A stretch of DNA of 10,840 nucleotides from JBALVT01 sp047612385 (lineage in GTDB: Bacteria; Pseudomonadota; Gammaproteobacteria; Pseudomonadales; Halieaceae), in NCBI GenBank assembly GCA_047612385.1, contig JBLGAR010000149.1:1-10840 (forward strand), written 5' to 3'. How positions within the stretch are numbered: position 1 is the first letter of the stretch; each line of letters opens with the position of its first letter. A model generated the notes under the pieces. The model saw only the letters and a program-made list of their open reading frames with translations, did no database searches and had not been told where the DNA came from. The translations under genes and the position numbers were made by a program. Positions 1 through 7,494 of the stretch are shown in pieces.

Positions 1-2111
1 AGGTCATCTCCATAAAGGCTGCAAGCGTGGATCTGACGATCACGGACCGGTCAACAGTGGTCGTTGAATCAACTCCCCTAAAATCTTTAAAAATCTCGTC
101 TTTTTTACCCAAGCAATACCTGTCGCTATTACCCGTTGAGCTGATCGACATTCAACACTGGGTATTGGGCTATACAGATGCAAGAGCGATACCGATTAGC
201 GTTAGTGGCAGCTTTAGGTATGAGCACCAGTTAGCTCTCAATTTCGAAACTCAATTAGCGGGCACTTCACTGGACGGCCGATTCTGGACCCGTGGCCCCG
301 AGCAGTACCCCAGCGCGTCCTTACTACTGAAACACCTCGACATGGAACTCGGTGAAATCTCGGCCACAGTGGAATCTGAATCAGGCGACAGATGGTTGTG
401 GACGGCGACTGGAGAAGTTGACTACTCCAATTTAGTAACTGCGGTAACATCTGCAAACGAAAGTCTTGATTTAAGATTGGATCTTTCCATGCTTGATCAG
501 CTACAGATTCAAGCAACTAGCCGCTTCGATTTAAAAGTTCATCACAACGACGTAATACAACTAGAACCTCAAATCTTAGAACACCTAGTGCCCCAGTTCG
601 ACGTTGAGCTAGAAACCAACAACAAACTATCGAGTCTATTTTTAGAAAAGTACATTCAAAATTTATCGGGTGAACTGCGGATCTCTGCTGCATTGAATCA
701 TGGCCTGTTTCATTTCGCGTTGTCGCCCTCAGACTTACAAGCCGAGTTACTGACCGACTCCGCTGTCGTACCCGAGGATATTCAAAGTTGGCTAAAATGG
801 GGCAACACTATACCGGTGCATTGGAACAACCTTGAAGACGTAACAATTTCCTCTCAAAAAAATGGCCGCTGGGCCGCGAACCTGAAACGTATTTCGGCAC
901 GTATAGGCGATAAAAAAAGTCAGTTCTATTTTCAAGATCTGGATCTTAAGGCCAACTTTTCCATTGCAGAGAAACCTGAGGGCAGCGTATCGCTGAATAC
1001 ACGTCTGACCGCTCGCCTGAATCGTTCTCAACTACCCACTCTGAAGTTGTCGATACAACTCGAAGGCAAGAAAACTGATACCCGTTTTAAATTAAAGCTG
1101 GATGATATTGCACAAAGTATCAGTGCAGGTTCAAGTGGCCGCGGAAACCTCAGCACCGGGGCAAGCACGGTTGCACTGCGCCTGAGTAGTGAAGATCTAG
1201 GCTATGCCAGCGAAACCATACTTCCTCTTTTGCACTCTCTGGATTTGCTGAGCTCTGAGATAAACCCCAAAATTTCAAGCGGCCGACTTACGTTGAGTTC
1301 CAGCTTAGAGAGTAGGAGCTTTAAGTTGGAAGATATCGAACTGAATAGTGAACTCAGCATAGATCGTCTTTCAGGTGATTATGACAGCTACGCTTTCCAG
1401 GAAGCCGAAATGCATGCCAAATGGACAGGATTTAGTCATGGGAGGACCATCGAACCGGTCGAGTTGTCGGTGGCAAAGCTAAACTTGGGTATCGAATTGC
1501 TCGACACCCGAATGATGCTATCCGTGCCCAAAAAAACTCCCATATCGCAGCCTGCTGTTTTAATCAGTCAATTTTCAAGCAAAATATTTGGCGGCGAAAT
1601 CTATTTGCCCGAACCGAAAAAGTGGGACTTCGGCGCAGAGAGTAACAATTTCATTGTTCGAGTAAAGGGGTGGCAGCTATCGGATATGGTCGCTCTGCAG
1701 CAGGATGAGGACATACAGGCTCAGGGCACTTTGGAAGGACAGTTGCCCATTGAACTTACCTCGGGTCGATTGATTATTGCCGATGGATTTTTGCGTACAG
1801 TCGCCCCCGGCGGAACCATCCGTTACGTTGCAAATGAGACAAGTGAGGCGCTAGCCCCCAGTAATCCAGAACTGGCGCTGGCGCTGGATTTACTGAGCGA
1901 CTTTCAGTTTAAGGTACTCAGCACGGAAGTAGAGTTAGACGACGCTGGCAACCTGTTGCTGAGCTTGTCTTTGCAGGGTAAAAACCCTAGCCAGTTTGAT
2001 GGGCGCCCGATCAATTTCAACATTAATCTGGAACAAAATCTCGACCCGCTGTTACAAAGTCTGCGCCTAAGTGATAAGTTGGTGGAGACATTAGAGAGTC
2101 GTCTAAAATGA
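1..2111 (+). CDS. ydbH: YdbH-family intermembrane lipid-transport protein, 5' end outside window
   Basis: This is the C-terminal part of a YdbH-type protein. In E. coli YdbH is a long, AsmA-like, beta-rich periplasmic protein anchored in the inner membrane; with the lipoprotein YnbE it forms a bridge for phospholipids to the outer membrane, redundantly with TamB and YhdP. The frame is open from base 3 onward. The first in-frame start, a GTG at 27, has no ribosome binding site, and about 700 codons are visible against roughly 880 in E. coli, so the real start and N-terminal membrane anchor lie upstream. The visible protein is full of alternating hydrophobic/polar strands with no catalytic motif, as expected for a hydrophobic-groove bridge. 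The C-terminal 170 residues, including GTLEGQLPIEL and the FDGRPINFNINLEQNLDPLL segment near the end, are the most family-like. The ynbE-ydbL pair directly downstream supports the call strongly. The stop is TGA at 2109-2111. Confidence 0.9.
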   Translation, partial: VISIKAASVDLTITDRSTVVVESTPLKSLKISSFLPKQYLSLLPVELIDIQHWVLGYTDARAIPISVSGSFRYEHQLALNFETQLAGTSLDGRFWTRGPEQYPSASLLLKHLDMELGEISATVESESGDRWLWTATGEVDYSNLVTAVTSANESLDLRLDLSMLDQLQIQATSRFDLKVHHNDVIQLEPQILEHLVPQFDVELETNNKLSSLFLEKYIQNLSGELRISAALNHGLFHFALSPSDLQAELLTDSAVVPEDIQSWLKWGNTIPVHWNNLEDVTISSQKNGRWAANLKRISARIGDKKSQFYFQDLDLKANFSIAEKPEGSVSLNTRLTARLNRSQLPTLKLSIQLEGKKTDTRFKLKLDDIAQSISAGSSGRGNLSTGASTVALRLSSEDLGYASETILPLLHSLDLLSSEINPKISSGRLTLSSSLESRSFKLEDIELNSELSIDRLSGDYDSYAFQEAEMHAKWTGFSHGRTIEPVELSVAKLNLGIELLDTRMMLSVPKKTPISQPAVLISQFSSKIFGGEIYLPEPKKWDFGAESNNFIVRVKGWQLSDMVALQQDEDIQAQGTLEGQLPIELTSGRLIIADGFLRTVAPGGTIRYVANETSEALAPSNPELALALDLLSDFQFKVLSTEVELDDAGNLLLSLSLQGKNPSQFDGRPINFNINLEQNLDPLLQSLRLSDKLVETLESRLK

Positions 2112-2162
2112 ACTACTGTGCCCTGATGCACTCTAAGATACGAATAAATTAAGGGGAGTCAA

Positions 2163-2345
2163 ATGCGAATATTAGTATGCTCAAGCTTGCTGTTTCTGCT
2201 GGTGGCCTGTACCCCCACGGTACAAATAAAAGCACCGGTTGAACCCATCACCATCAACCTTAATGTGAAAATTGAGCACGAAATAAGGATTAAAGTTGAC
2301 AAGGAATTGGACGAACTATTTGCTGAAGACAACGATCTTTTCTAG
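2163..2345 (+). CDS. ynbE: YnbE-like outer-membrane lipoprotein
   Basis: This is a 60-residue lipoprotein. The signal peptide MRILVCSSLLFLLVAC ends in a lipobox (Leu-Val-Ala-Cys, Cys16), so the mature protein would begin at the lipidated cysteine with TPTVQIKAP. The conserved YnbE core EPITINLNVKIEHEIRIKVD follows at about residues 27-46, and the protein ends in a short acidic tail with DLF. In E. coli YnbE is the outer-membrane partner that joins the C-terminus of YdbH. A strong ribosome binding site, AAGGGGAG, lies just before the ATG. The gene sits 51 bp after ydbH and 12 bp before ydbL, consistent with one transcript. The length is normal for the family. The family call is very secure; the outer-membrane location follows from knowledge of the family and from residue 2 of the mature protein being Thr rather than the inner-membrane-retention Asp. 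Confidence 0.93.
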   Translation: MRILVCSSLLFLLVACTPTVQIKAPVEPITINLNVKIEHEIRIKVDKELDELFAEDNDLF

Positions 2346-2357
2346 GGGGAATGCGAA

Positions 2358-2693
2358 ATGAATATGCTGCAAAATTTTAAAACAGCCTTAGGCGCCTTGG
2401 TAATAGCGACGCTGATGATTGCACCCGCCTACGCACTCGATTTGGACGACGCAAAAGCCCAAGGCGTGATAGGAGAAAGGGCTACAGGATACCTCGCTGC
2501 TGTTAAACCAGCGAGCGATGTCGATGCGCTGATAAATGACGTCAATGCAAAACGTAAAGCGTACTACCAAAACATCGCCCGGAAAAACAATATCAGCCTT
2601 GAAGCGGTTGAAGTACGAGCCGGGCAAAAAGCGATCTCCAAAACCGCCACAGGACACTACATAGATTCTGGTTCGGGTTGGGAGAAGAAATAG
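2358..2693 (+). CDS. ydbL: YdbL-like periplasmic protein (DUF1318)
   Basis: This is a 111-residue secreted protein of the YdbL/DUF1318 family. A signal peptide covers about residues 1-26, with hydrophobic core GALVIATLMIAP and a likely cleavage after AYA, leaving a mature start at LDLDDAK. Family landmarks follow in order: GVIGERATGYLAAV (about 36-49), an N-x-KR-x3-Y-x2-IA stretch (about 64-76), a V-x-AGQKAI stretch, and the ending TGHYIDSGSGWEKK. In E. coli YdbL assists the YdbH-YnbE bridge and has been proposed to keep YnbE from self-associating. The start ATG at 2358 is chosen over an out-of-frame ATG at 2351 because it gives the signal peptide and sits behind AGGGGGA. The gene ends 6 bp from the stop of the convergent desaturase gene, leaving no room for a separate terminator. 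Confidence 0.92.
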   Translation: MNMLQNFKTALGALVIATLMIAPAYALDLDDAKAQGVIGERATGYLAAVKPASDVDALINDVNAKRKAYYQNIARKNNISLEAVEVRAGQKAISKTATGHYIDSGSGWEKK

Positions 2694-2699
2694 CCAATT

Positions 2700-3605
2700 T
2701 CAGGCGGTAACGACGCTCCTGAAAACGTCCGGATAACCGATCACCCTGGGCATTTCGTCCAGGGCACCTGTGTTCACTAAATGCTGGTTGAGTGCCTTCA
2801 AGTGGTAGCAGGGCACGCTGGCCATAAAATGATGCTCCATGTGGTAGTTCACGGCATTGGGCGCTAGCAGCAACCTCTCCCACCACCTGGCGATCACAGT
2901 GCGCGTGTATTTGCGCGGGTCTAAGTCATACAAATCGGGCACTGCAGCATGCTCAGCAATTTGTCGCAAACGAATAAACAACATAAAGCTCGTCATATAG
3001 GCCGTTGCCCACAGTAAATACGCCCAGGGAATCTGGCACAGCCACAATACCGCCAGCAGAATCAGCTGAACCGCTACCTGCTGATAAAAAGGTTTAGCGC
3101 TGCTGCGCTTTTGAGAGGACATTACACTCCCAGAGCCGCGGGCAATGAAGGACAGTATTTTTACCCCTGTTCGCCCCGTTAAATCCCGAGCGATTTTGCG
3201 TTTAAAACTGGCTTTGGTAATGGGATAGTCCTGGTAGTTTACGAGGTCTGGATCATCGCCGGTTCCCGCGTTTCGATGGTGTAGCAGATGGCCTTTGGCA
3301 TAGGAAGGCAGGTCGTTCATTACCGGCAACGCACACAACCACTGACCAAAAAAGTCGTTTAGCGCAGGCGTCTTAAAGAGCGAACGATGACCACACTCGT
3401 GCATCAGCACCGACAAGCCGAGTTGCCTGCCCCCCAGCAATATCACGGCCAGTAGAACAGTCACCACATGGGTATAGAGCGCCACGAGCGCAAAAATACC
3501 GGCTATAGCCAGCCAATTTCCCAGCAGTAGACGTGCACCGTGAAAATCACTTTTAGCAGTGAATCTTGCGATTTCGTCCTTGGACAGGTAATCACCGATT
3601 TTCAT
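2700..3605 (-). CDS. membrane fatty acid desaturase
   Basis: This is an integral-membrane di-iron fatty acid desaturase of about 301 residues. All three histidine boxes are present: HECGH, then HLLHH followed by RNAGTGDDPD, and HMEHH near the C-terminus (about residues 69-73, 106-110 and 255-259 counted from the preferred start). An extra RQIAEHA motif lies about 45 residues before the third box, as in many acyl-lipid and sphingolipid desaturases. Hydrophobic segments flank the first box (about 30-60) and lie between boxes two and three (about 176-212), a usual topology. The preferred start is ATG 3605 (MKIGDYLSKDE), preceded by GGGGAGA; an in-frame ATG at 3635 adds ten residues but has no such signal. 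The reaction would be oxygen-dependent insertion of a double bond into an acyl chain; position and substrate cannot be read from the sequence. It appears monocistronic and intact. A carotenoid or other lipid hydroxylase/desaturase role is less likely but possible. Confidence 0.88.
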   Translation of the reverse strand: MKIGDYLSKDEIARFTAKSDFHGARLLLGNWLAIAGIFALVALYTHVVTVLLAVILLGGRQLGLSVLMHECGHRSLFKTPALNDFFGQWLCALPVMNDLPSYAKGHLLHHRNAGTGDDPDLVNYQDYPITKASFKRKIARDLTGRTGVKILSFIARGSGSVMSSQKRSSAKPFYQQVAVQLILLAVLWLCQIPWAYLLWATAYMTSFMLFIRLRQIAEHAAVPDLYDLDPRKYTRTVIARWWERLLLAPNAVNYHMEHHFMASVPCYHLKALNQHLVNTGALDEMPRVIGYPDVFRSVVTA

Positions 3606-3610
3606 TGTTG

Positions 3611-3617
3611 TCTCCCC
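3611..3617 (-). promoter_or_regulatory. ribosome binding site deciding the desaturase start
   Basis: On the minus strand GGGGAGA precedes the ATG at 3605 with five intervening bases. This favours the shorter desaturase start over the in-frame ATG at 3635. Confidence 0.7.
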
Positions 3618-3667
3618 GCTACTGTGGCCACGCAATACGCTATGTTAACTCGCGTAGAGCACCTCCG

Positions 3668-4911
3668 CTATGGGGCTGTTTCTACCAAGACACACGGCGC
3701 GCAGAAAAAAGGGGGCGCCCCGCCATAAATTAGTCCTAGATCGGCCACAGAAGAACAGTAGTTTTCATCGGCGACATTCTTGACGAAGGCGGTAACACGA
3801 TAGCGTTTACGGGCACTTTCAGTAATGCCGAAGCTTAGCTCCATAACCCCTTAACTGTCTTGTGTTGTTCCAGGGTTCTAGAGAAGGCCAAAGGTCACCT
3901 CGTCCTGCCCGGGCAGTCTGCCCACCATAGCAATCGGCACCGTTAAATTCTTCGATGGTTGCGTCGATGTAGGCGGCGGCAAAGATGAAGGAGAGATTTT
4001 CGCCCAGCAGTGCAATGCCTTCCAGGCCCAGGCCTTGTGTTTCCAGCGAGCCCACGTTATTGAGCGTAGCTGTCACGCCACCATCGGGCAGAACCACAGT
4101 GCTTTGCGCCTGATAATCTTCATACTCAGCGAAAAAGACCGCGGTGTTAAATTGCAGACGACCTTCCAACAGCGTGCTCTTGATTCCAATTTCATAGGAA
4201 TCAGAGGTTTCGGGAGCATCTGGATTATCGAGCCTAAACTGGTCAAAACTGGTCGTAATATCATAGGCTTGCCCCTTGTAGCCCTGTGCGTAACGAGCGT
4301 AGAGCATAGTGTCTTCAGACAGCGGCGTAACCGGATCCGCCAGATTGTTGACGTAATCAACTGAGATTTCCTCTTTATTGAAGCGCAAACCAGCGGTAAT
4401 GCTCGTGGCATCGTTGAAACGCCAGGTCGCCTGACCGAACTCTGCCATACTCTCGGTGGCGGCCGTTCCTAGCCAATCCGGGGGAATCAAAGGAAGGCCG
4501 AGATTTCTTGGAAAAGTGCGATCGGTCTCGGCTTCGGCGTAATACAGGCCCACGACATACTCGTACTTATGGTATTGCGGGGAAGCGATGCCAAACTCCT
4601 GAAAGAGAAATTCGGTTTCGGTATTTGATTCTGAGACGAAACCGCCATTAGCGGCACCACCGGTAAAGAATCCAAATACATCCGCATTGGAAAAATTCAC
4701 ATCGCCAACGTCGGAGTATTCCCACTCATCTGCAGCCGTAATCGACATGAGCGAAAATCCAGGCTGTCATCTGAAGGGTTTATTCCGGGCGCAAGCCCTT
4801 ACTCGCTAGGCCATTGACATCGTCATCAGTGGTCAGTGGTCCGGTTGTCGACAAACCCATATTGGACTTCACAACGTTTGTCCTATGCGCATTTTTAATA
4901 TCATCCCAGTT
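3668..4911 (-). pseudogene. decayed 3' part of a TonB-dependent receptor
   Basis: Pieces of one TonB-dependent outer-membrane receptor are readable in order in different frames. Piece 1 (4911 to about 4783) reads NWDDIKNAHRTNVVKSN and DDDVNGLASKGLRP, then hits a stop at 4782-4780. One added G would restore the frame into piece 2 (4783-4748, INPSDDSLDFRS). Piece 3 is the long open frame 4748-3819, with barrel segments ITAADEWEYSDV, YEYVVGLYYAEAE, TSITAGLRFNKEE, DTMLYARYAQGYKGQAYD, SDSYEIGIKSTLLEGRL and LNNVGSLETQGL. After GADCYGGQTA (about 3912) it turns into unrelated sequence. Piece 4 (3850-3668) reads GVMELSFGITESARKRY and VTAFVKNVADENYC. Within piece 3, TPLS runs directly into EDTMLY, where homologues usually have a longer strand-turn region, so an internal deletion is inferred. 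Signal peptide, TonB box, plug and the terminal barrel strand are missing. The single long frame could be mistaken for a 309-residue gene, but it cannot form a working receptor. The ancestral substrate is unknown. Confidence 0.88.
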
Positions 4912-4984
4912 CTAGTTCAACGTGCTCCAATACCCCAACCCCATCCTGCATGTGTTTTGAGGAGGGCTAAATCACAGCACCCCG

Positions 4985-5779
4985 TTACAGCACAAACGGA
5001 ATAATTGCTTTGCGTTCTTTGGGATAATTCTCAAAAGTCTTTCGAAACCATTTGTGCGTGTAAAGCGCCCGAGGGGCGAGGTTGGCGATGGTAATTGCCA
5101 GTACAAACACGGCACCGAGGTTCCAGGTCATAATCGCAAACCCTATAAAAGACAGAATCTCGCCGAGATATTGCGGACAAGAAACAAATTTAAAACCACC
5201 CCCATAAGGTGTTTTGTAGCGTGGATCATTGGGCGACGGATGTTTTGATCTCAGGTTGCGCAAAATTGAATCCGAGTGAATGTTCAAGCAAAAACCAAAC
5301 ACATAGACTACAAGCCCACCTATAAATCGAGGGTCAGAAAACCAATCGATGGTGTATTGTGTGCCGAGCTCTGAGATATACGCGGCATTGAAGTAACCGT
5401 GCATGGCCAGTGTCAACCAGCCCGCGACAACGACGCTCAAGCCAAAAGAGGATGTGCTGCCGGGCTGCACCCTCATTAACAAAGGGGTAACGAGCGCCCG
5501 GTTGGTGTAATGGAACATCCAGACACACAGGAAAAATAATGGCACAGGTTGCATGGCGTTTTTTCCCATGAAAAACACAATGGGAAAGACCAACAGGCCT
5601 GGAAACTCCATTACAATCCAACCTATCCTGGACCCCAACTTGGTGCCTTTATCCGCTGCGCCAAAGCGACCGCCATACTGAGCGGTTCCGAAGAAACTGC
5701 TTACAAGAACAAAAAAAGCGAAAACGAACGCTGCAATCAGGAGCGTGTCGTAGATCGTATTGCCGGTATACCATTGCAT
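4985..5779 (-). CDS. 3-oxo-5-alpha-steroid 4-dehydrogenase (SRD5A-like steroid 5-alpha-reductase)
   Basis: This is a 264-residue polytopic membrane protein that follows the steroid 5-alpha-reductase family closely from end to end. An YGGRFG motif at 35-40 matches the N-terminal RYG region. RIGWIVMEFPGLLVFP (51-66) matches the helix with the catalytic glutamate (Glu58 here, Glu57 in human SRD5A2). MFHYTNRALV (88-97) places Tyr91 where the catalytic tyrosine lies. GFCLNIHSDSILRNLR (162-177), YGGGFKFVSCPQYLGEI (192-208) and the ending WFRKTFENYPKERKAIIPF are NADPH-binding and C-terminal signatures. At least five hydrophobic segments are visible. The reaction expected is NADPH-dependent reduction of the delta-4 double bond of a 3-oxo-steroid in the inner membrane; bacterial homologues of this family are known. 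The gene is intact, with an AAGGCGG-like site before ATG 5779, and sits between a decayed receptor gene and a decayed dioxygenase gene. The true substrate could be another enone lipid. Confidence 0.85.
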   Translation of the reverse strand: MQWYTGNTIYDTLLIAAFVFAFFVLVSSFFGTAQYGGRFGAADKGTKLGSRIGWIVMEFPGLLVFPIVFFMGKNAMQPVPLFFLCVWMFHYTNRALVTPLLMRVQPGSTSSFGLSVVVAGWLTLAMHGYFNAAYISELGTQYTIDWFSDPRFIGGLVVYVFGFCLNIHSDSILRNLRSKHPSPNDPRYKTPYGGGFKFVSCPQYLGEILSFIGFAIMTWNLGAVFVLAITIANLAPRALYTHKWFRKTFENYPKERKAIIPFVL

Positions 5780-5921
5780 AAAGCCGCCTTTTAATGTGTT
5801 CAGGTCAGCACCTCAGATCAGTGCTAAGTTAAGGGCACACTTTAATCGATCGGCTCTATGGGAAGTAGAACGTTATCGGTCATTCGTATATGCAATACCC
5901 CTCACCTCGTAGAAACATCTT
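5780..5921. promoter_or_regulatory. divergent intergenic region between the 5-alpha-reductase and PhyH pseudogene
   Basis: This 142-bp gap separates two genes transcribed away from each other, so it should hold the reductase promoter and the former promoter of the dioxygenase gene. A short inverted repeat, AGCAC at 5807-5811 and GTGCT at 5821-5825 with 9 bases between, lies about 30 bp upstream of the reductase start and could be an operator half-site pair. No convincing -35/-10 pair was found by eye on either strand. Confidence 0.35.
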
Positions 5922-6587
5922 ATGGCTTGGATAAAACACCTCCCGGTCAACGCGCCAATAAACGAGATTATCTTTGAGATAGAAAAAGATGGGGCCGTCA
6001 TTATTCATGGCTTCGTGTCCGACGAAGCGGATCGAGAGTTTAACGCTGAAATAGACCCGATTCTTAAAACTAAGACGCGTAATCATGGGCACCCCTATCC
6101 CGCCGTTGAATTCTTTCACGGCGCTCAGACTAAGCATTTAGCCGGTGTCGCAGGCGTCTCCGATACGTTTGTTGATGTGGTTTTACTGCATCGAATTTTT
6201 GAGGCAATTGGCGATGCATTTTTAATACCCAATTGTTCCGGGAAGCCACCAATGGCCGACTGATCGCGAGCCCCGGCCAGAGGCCATCGCCGTTGCAGAA
6301 ATGGCACCTGGATCGACTGCTATTTATCTCAGTTCAACCCTCCATGATGCTGGCGAAAAAAAACAGATAAAGTACGTCGCGGAATGCACACCAGTTTTTG
6401 TCTTGGTTGGCTTCGCACTGAGGAAAATAGCTATTTATTTGCTCCCCTAGAGCGCGTGCGTAAGATGCCACGCAGCGCACAGGAATTACTGGGATTCGGT
6501 GTGCATGACGGCATTGCCAATGGAGAGAGTTTTTTGGGCGCACTCGATAATCAAATTCCAGCGGATGTCCTTGCTACGGAGCCCTAA
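5922..6587 (+). pseudogene. PhyH-family (phytanoyl-CoA dioxygenase-like) gene, catalytically broken
   Basis: Three homologous pieces of one Fe(II)/2-oxoglutarate dioxygenase are readable. Piece 1 (5922-6239) starts MAWIKHLPVN, has DGAVIIHGFVS and EFFHGAQTKHLAG, and runs to FLIPNCS (residues 100-106). Piece 2, in the next frame (6241 to about 6357), begins GSHQWPTDREPRPE and reads AVAEMAPGSTAIYL and STLH. Piece 3, back in the first frame (about 6360-6587), reads KTDKVRRGMHTSFCLGWL and ends at TAA. Between pieces 1 and 2 the segment that normally carries the iron-binding HxD is absent, together with roughly 50 residues (size inferred from the family). The distal histidine is kept in STLH (codon 6343-6345), and an Arg pair suited to 2-oxoglutarate binding is kept at 6375-6380. 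The piece 2/3 frameshift falls in a run of eight A (6356-6363). A sequencing error could explain that frameshift but not the lost HxD. The ancestral substrate cannot be named; PhyH enzymes hydroxylate branched lipids and many other compounds. Confidence 0.88.
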
Positions 6588-6615
6588 CCACAGACTCTGC
6601 GAGCGGCAGGCGTAA

Positions 6616-7479
6616 CTAGACTTGATCCAGATTCAAGCCGCCAATATCCGCCGGCATGAACGCGTCGCCTAAAACAGTCTCACCATCGAGGGCTTTTAAC
6701 GGCCGACCCAGACCGTGAAGCAAGCGGCGACTGTAGGTTACCTGTCCCACAAAGCTTCCAGTGCACAGTGCAAGTGCCGCCTCCGCCATCATCTCAACGG
6801 GCTCCACCATGTCGGGGCGTCTCCGGGCTATATCTCGCACGTAATCTGCACCTGGTGTCATCACGATGTTCTCAGGCGCTAGGGTATTAACGTAGATATT
6901 GTCACTGGCAACCTCGTGGGCAAGCGCCTGCGTGTAACGATTCAGCGCTGCTTTCGTGGCACCATAGGCTCCAATAATGTGGGCTGCGGTTTGTGAATCT
7001 GGGTAGGGAACCACCGGCTGATCGGCCGTCGCACTGCTTATATTTAATATCCAGCCTTGTCCTCTGTCGCGCATTCCCGACAGGGCTTGTTGTGCGAGAT
7101 CGATGGGAGCGTTGAGGTTGAGATCGAACATCCAATTGCGTTCTCGTGTAGTCACCTGGCTGGGCAGCTTCATTTTTGAGCCCGCTGCATTATTCACTAA
7201 TATATCAATGGGCCCAAAGGCCTCACTTGCACGAGCGATCAGATTACTCCTCGCTTCGACCTTGGTAAGGTTTGCCTCTACTGCCGCCGCCCTGCCGCCG
7301 CACTGTTTAATTTGTGCAACGGCCTCTTCCAGTGTGCCAGGCAGATTCCCATGTACACCCATCCGCGATGCGCTCAACACCACAGACGCTCCCTCCGCGG
7401 CAAACCGCTTGGCAATGGCCAAACCAATGCCCCGACTGGACCCTGTGATAAATGCTACCTTTCCTTCGAGCTGGTTCAT
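6616..7479 (-). CDS. SDR-family NAD(P)-dependent oxidoreductase
   Basis: This is a classical short-chain dehydrogenase/reductase of 287 residues. The cofactor loop TGSSRGIG lies at 12-19, NNAAG at 96-100, an Asn in the LNLN segment near 121, the catalytic Ser in LNISSATA (148), and YGATK as Tyr172-x3-Lys176. After the active site come the NTLAPENIVMTPG segment and an unusual tail of about 40 residues ending in DAFMPADIGGLNLDQV, which makes it longer than the usual 250. The residue after the second cofactor strand is Ser-Ala-Ser-Arg, which leans toward NADP but is not decisive. It would oxidise or reduce an alcohol/ketone on the cluster's substrate in the cytoplasm. It is the last gene of the operon, with its GAGGAA site in the 15-bp gap after the DUF1214 gene. 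It converges on the PhyH pseudogene, 28 bp away, with no clear hairpin terminator between. It looks intact. Confidence 0.9.
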   Translation of the reverse strand: MNQLEGKVAFITGSSRGIGLAIAKRFAAEGASVVLSASRMGVHGNLPGTLEEAVAQIKQCGGRAAAVEANLTKVEARSNLIARASEAFGPIDILVNNAAGSKMKLPSQVTTRERNWMFDLNLNAPIDLAQQALSGMRDRGQGWILNISSATADQPVVPYPDSQTAAHIIGAYGATKAALNRYTQALAHEVASDNIYVNTLAPENIVMTPGADYVRDIARRRPDMVEPVEMMAEAALALCTGSFVGQVTYSRRLLHGLGRPLKALDGETVLGDAFMPADIGGLNLDQV

Positions 7480-7494
7480 TTTTGAATTCCTCGA

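Noticed and set aside
3701..3723. GGGGCGCCCC next to a run of T on the minus strand, as a terminator for the receptor gene
   Set aside because: The palindrome has no loop bases and cannot form a normal stem-loop; the last receptor piece reads through it in frame.
3540..3728. A 62-codon plus-strand frame upstream of the desaturase
   Set aside because: It overlaps the start of the desaturase and the receptor remnant and resembles no known protein.
4035..4411. Plus- and minus-strand open frames of about 110 codons inside the receptor remnant
   Set aside because: Both overlap the receptor-like frame, whose translation is clearly family-like; the alternatives have unnatural composition.
4912..4984. 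A small gene or further receptor sequence between the receptor remnant and the 5-alpha-reductase
   Set aside because: The minus-strand frame is stopped at 4914-4912 and no receptor-like or other coding signal is seen beyond it.
3668..6587. A transposon or IS insertion as the cause of the gene decay
   Set aside because: No transposase frame, terminal inverted repeats or target duplications were seen; the lesions are small indels and deletions.
6588..6615. A terminator between the convergent PhyH pseudogene and the SDR gene
   Set aside because: The 28-bp gap shows no stem with a T run on either strand.
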